64,000 nt of DNA from Lethocerus indicus. Taxonomy: Eukaryota; Arthropoda; Insecta; Hemiptera; Belostomatidae. The stretch's first letter is position 1, and each line of letters begins with the position of its first letter. A model generated the notes under the pieces. The model was not told the origin of the DNA. It saw only the letters and a program-made list of their open reading frames with translations, and searched no databases. The stretch is from the NCBI GenBank assembly GCA_019843655.1, contig JACDQD010000105.1, positions 3,968,001 to 4,032,000 of the forward strand, given 5' to 3'. A program made the position numbers and the translations under genes. Positions 61,560 through 64,000 of the stretch are shown here, one piece after another.

Positions 61560-61632
61560 TCCATCAGTAATATTGTTTGTTTTTTAATCACAGACAATCA
61601 TTGAGATTCCCTCTTAAATTTAACATCAATTA
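61560..61632 (-). ncRNA. Box C/D snoRNA-like, copy 6 (diverged edge copy)
   Basis: Box D CTGA at 61564-61567. Box C reads TTGATGT instead of ATGATGT, and the base after GGGAATCTC differs. Sequence 5' of box C is unrelated to the other units, so this is the upstream edge of the tandem array. Confidence 0.5.
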
Positions 61633-61774
61633 TTTATAGATTATATAAAACAAACGGCATCAATGAAGTACACATACCTTTTTTATGTTGTCCCATGATC
61701 ATGTAATAATCAAGTAACAGCTTCTATTAAATGGCTGATAGTGAGACCTGTATATGAAAATGATAAAAAATCAA

Positions 61775-61870
61775 TAATTACTAGTTAATCAGCATGTTAA
61801 ACAATATTAATCAGTAACATTCATCAATCACTTAGTGAATCTAGCTTATTACAAATGTTATCATTTTAAA
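61775..61870 (-). ncRNA. Possible second, unrelated box C/D snoRNA
   Basis: In the proposed intron 61874-61748 the minus strand has ATGATAA, then TTGATGA and two CTGA motifs, the last followed by TTAA. The boxes fit a C, C', D layout only loosely, and the terminal stem would be the self-complementary TTAA. Weak on its own; its position in the same host gene is the main support. Confidence 0.28.
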
Positions 61871-61989
61871 TTACCTGGACCATCATAAAATTAATTAACT
61901 AACATAAAGATCCTGGATAATTTGAAAACAAATGAAATAACAAAATTCATTTTGAATAGAGACCAAAAATATCAACGTGCCATGAGGCT

Positions 61990-62012
61990 CTTTGGTTTGT
62001 CTTAAACCAAAG
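61990..62012. repeat. Perfect 9-bp hairpin
   Basis: CTTTGGTTT, a 5-base loop, then AAACCAAAG. It lies between the RpL23A 3' end and the candidate snoRNA host gene, where a promoter or 3' processing element might be. No family assigned. Confidence 0.6.
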
Positions 62013-62331
62013 GTACAATGAAACATAGATTCTTCTGTAAGCTTAATACATGTGAGAGAATTTGTAATAAATTAATATTTGCATACACTTTTTGGTATTT
62101 GTAAACATTGTATAATACATACTTTCCATATTGAGGAGATTGCTTTTCTATGGGTAAGGCTCATTCATCTTACGTTTGACTGAAATATAATCAATCCTAA
62201 CACAATAGAAAAATTTATATCTGCAAAAGGTTGCATTATTTACATCAATGTAATTTTCAGCCTATATTAACAACGGGTGTGAAGGCAAAGGGCTAATAAC
62301 AAAAAAAAATTCTGAATTATGATTGGGATAT

Positions 62332-62337
62332 TTTAAT
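62332..62337 (-). terminator. Probable polyadenylation signal ATTAAA for RpL23A
   Basis: ATTAAA on the minus strand about 35 bases after the stop codon. No canonical AATAAA is seen closer. Position and variant are typical of short ribosomal-protein 3' UTRs. Confidence 0.4.
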
Positions 62338-62369
62338 AGAACATAAAAATATGTACAAAAGTAAAACAT

Positions 62370-62454
62370 TTATATGATCCCAATCTTGTTGGCAACGTCA
62401 AGTGCGTCGTAGTCTCTCGCTAGCCTTACATACGCCTTCTTCTTCCCATCAGGC
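62370..62454 (-). CDS. RpL23A: RpL23A terminal exon
   Basis: The 85-base coding part encodes [20 protein letters not shown] and then ANKIGII followed by TAA. It ends with the invariant family C-terminus. Confidence 0.96.
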
Positions 62455-64000
62455 CTGTATAACACAAACAAATGTCAATCATTGACAACCCCATCAAAAA
62501 TTGTATTCTTAGTTATAGCTTAAATTGATGTAATATCTAGTTTAATATAAATAATTCAATTCAAATTTGCTACTAAAATAAAATTAAGTCATAATATGGG
62601 TCAGTGCCCCAACATGGAACTGCCCACCACTGACTATGCTGTTTCAAATTAATTCAAATATGCAGCCCTAAGATAATACATAAATAATTTACACTACTAA
62701 AGAATTTTCTTTGAATCCTCTTTGATCGATATTTAAATATTTGTCGAATATTAATTTCACTTATTTACTCTACCTATAATTAACCTTAAAAGTTATAAAT
62801 GAACTAAATGATACATACTAAACATATTGTACACACATACACATTGATATAAATTTGCAAGTTAACTGACCTGATAAGGGTGTTAACTTTGGCGACATCA
62901 ATGTCGTACAGTTTCTTAACCGCTGTCCTGATGTGATGCTTATTTGCCTGAAGGTGAACTATAAATACAAGTGTGTTGTTATCTTCAATCTTTTTCATGG
63001 CAGCTTCAGTGGTCAATGGGAATTTGATGATGTTGTAAGCATCCATACTGAAAATTATCAACAGATTTATGAAACAATATAATACACAACAATATAAATT
63101 TACAAATTAATATCTAGCTAACTGTTTTTATATTAGGTATAAAGAGAATTAATATTTTGCACAAGGACAAAATACAAGATATGAAAAAAATGCCTTGCTT
63201 CTTGCCCTTATAAGAGCTCTACTTATACTAACTAGTAAACTAAGCTCATGGCACAAGCAGTTTCCAACTGCCTATCTTTAGTCAAATAGAGATACTCAAA
63301 TTTTAATTTATGTATTAATATTTGTTACCAGCACCTTTATGCTCGTGATACTTAAAAATTATTTAAATGCTATGCTGGAACTAGGTTCACAATAGGCTAT
63401 ATATACATTATTTCAAATAATTAACTGCTATGAATATGTAGATATTTTGTATAGTTTTTATTAGATCATTTACAACTGAATGACTGAACCTTTATGTCCA
63501 ACTGCACTCTTTTATTTGTTGCACACAAGAAAAACAATATATTACTACTAACAAAACTGTGTGGAGGTACAAAATTGTACCCATTATCAAATAAAATGAA
63601 AGAAGAATGCATGAAAATAACAAAATACAAAACTTACCGATTCCTCCTCGGGACAGACTTGCGGGGATACTTGGGGTTACGGGGAAGTTCTAGGGTCTTC
63701 GGCCTCTTAAACTGGACTGAAGTCCTGATTTTCCTCTTCCTGGTGCCATGGACTCCCTTGATAACCTAAATAACAAGACAATATCATCAATCAAGTCTTA
63801 CTAGTTCCAAACAAAAATTAATCCCTGAAATTGTGTAATAAATTTATGGAGTACTATATGAAAATAAATAAACAAAATAACTTCAATTTTTTTTACCCAT
63901 AAATAATAGATTTTAATGCTAAGCAATATGATTGCTACGTTTAAAAGTTAATTCAGTGACAAGCGAAAACACTCTCTCTTATCACCTGTTTGGTTCTTTG
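62370..64000 (-). CDS. RpL23A: Ribosomal protein L23A (uL23), C-terminal four exons; 5' end beyond the window
   Basis: Minus-strand exons 64000-63986, 63765-63638, 63047-62871 and 62454-62370 join without frame breaks into 135 residues. They read QRTKQ, then [20 protein letters not shown].., then [20 protein letters not shown].., and end [17 protein letters not shown]. This is the conserved uL23 core that sits at the exit tunnel of the cytosolic 60S subunit and binds 26S/28S rRNA. Joins are GTGATA/tttag, CG|GTAAGT/ttcag and CAG|GTCAGT/tacag, all standard. The variable basic N-terminal extension typical of animal L23A must lie beyond 64000. An ATTAAA-type polyadenylation signal lies near 62332-62337. 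Confidence 0.97.
62871..63047 (-). CDS. RpL23A: RpL23A internal exon
   Basis: The 177-base exon starts by completing the split arginine and encodes [20 protein letters not shown] through [11 protein letters not shown], the most conserved uL23 segment. It is bounded by ataattttcag and GTCAGT. Confidence 0.96.
63638..63765 (-). CDS. RpL23A: RpL23A internal exon
   Basis: The 128-base exon encodes [16 protein letters not shown], then [17 protein letters not shown], ending in a split arginine codon (CG|T). It is bounded by ttgttatttag and GTAAGT. Confidence 0.95.
63986..64000 (-). CDS. RpL23A: RpL23A exon (partial, cut by window end)
   Basis: The fifteen visible bases encode QRTKQ and end at AACAG|GTGATA in phase 0, which fits the next exon (VIKGVHG). 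The exon continues past the window edge. Confidence 0.75.

Larger units (their letters stand above)
60188..61632. repeat. Tandem ~268-bp repeat (exon plus snoRNA-bearing intron), 5 full units and edges
   Basis: The motif GATCCATCAG recurs at 60454, 60721, 60989 and 61290, and as GATCCATCAG at 61559. Spacings are 267, 268, 301 and 269. Units differ by only a few bases, so the amplification is recent or homogenised. The 301-bp unit carries a 33-bp partial duplication. Confidence 0.9.
60059..61912 (-). ncRNA. Candidate non-coding snoRNA host gene with tandemly repeated exons
   Basis: Read on the minus strand, the ~268-bp repeats downstream of RpL23A have an exon/intron layout. Proposed exons are 61912-61875, 61747-61678, 61496-61407, 61187-61106, 60927-60838, 60659-60571, 60392-60303 and a last one starting 60117. 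The repeated exons (82-90 nt) are near identical. They start after ctattacag (attattacag in one) and end AAAAG or similar before GTATGT. The normal repeated exon has stops in all three frames, so it is not protein coding. Each intron between them carries a box C/D snoRNA-like sequence. This is the layout of UHG-type host genes, in which introns are the product. Start, 3' end and transcription are not shown by sequence. It could alternatively be spliced onto RpL23A read-through transcripts. Confidence 0.6.

Noticed and set aside
63766..63985. snoRNA inside the RpL23A intron
   Set aside because: TGATGA and CTGA occur on the minus strand but in the wrong order (D before C).

Overview
The window looks like nuclear DNA of an arthropod, most likely an insect. 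Coding exons are short and separated by long introns with canonical GT..AG borders. Two conserved housekeeping genes (RpL23A and the U5 snRNP protein Dim1) read as animal proteins. There are no bacterial-style operons. Most of the sequence is intron and intergenic DNA with minisatellites and decayed mobile elements. I cannot name the species. Most open reading frames are spurious.

Region 1 (about 8.9 to 45.4 kb, minus strand). Seven exons join, with matching splice phases throughout, into one gene for a secreted, cysteine-rich modular protein. It has a 19-residue signal-peptide exon at 45.3 kb, four EB-like eight-cysteine modules (19.0, 17.8, 15.4 and 14.1 kb), then at least four LDL-receptor class A repeats (the first split between 14.0 and 10.9 kb, the rest at 10.8 and 9.0 kb). 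Intron 1 is about 26 kb. The last visible exon ends in an open splice phase, so the gene continues left of, or undetected within, the first 8.9 kb. It is about 440 codons so far.

Region 2 (repeats, mostly inside and around that gene). A 71-bp minisatellite recurs at four loci (7.3-8.15, 19.14-19.6, 32.85-33.2 and 46.4-47.2 kb). At three of them it is flanked by parts of one mobile element whose inverted termini carry a hammerhead-ribozyme-like core. Decayed copies of that terminus are scattered at other sites. Intron 1 also holds a GC-rich 77-bp tandem array of about 46 copies (35.4-38.9 kb) whose long open frames are artefacts. A decayed reverse-transcriptase fragment lies at 52.3 kb.

Region 3 (57-64 kb, AT-rich and strongly CpG-poor outside the coding exons). 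Dim1 is an intact, intronless 142-codon gene on the plus strand at 57.5 kb. Facing it on the minus strand are the last four exons of RpL23A (62.4 to 64.0 kb, 5' end cut by the window). Directly downstream of RpL23A is a tandem ~268-bp repeat in which each unit has a short exon with stops in all frames, proper splice sites and an intron carrying a box C/D snoRNA-like sequence. I interpret this as a snoRNA host gene that amplified one snoRNA about six times. It is the most interesting candidate in the window, with the hammerhead-bearing minisatellite element next.
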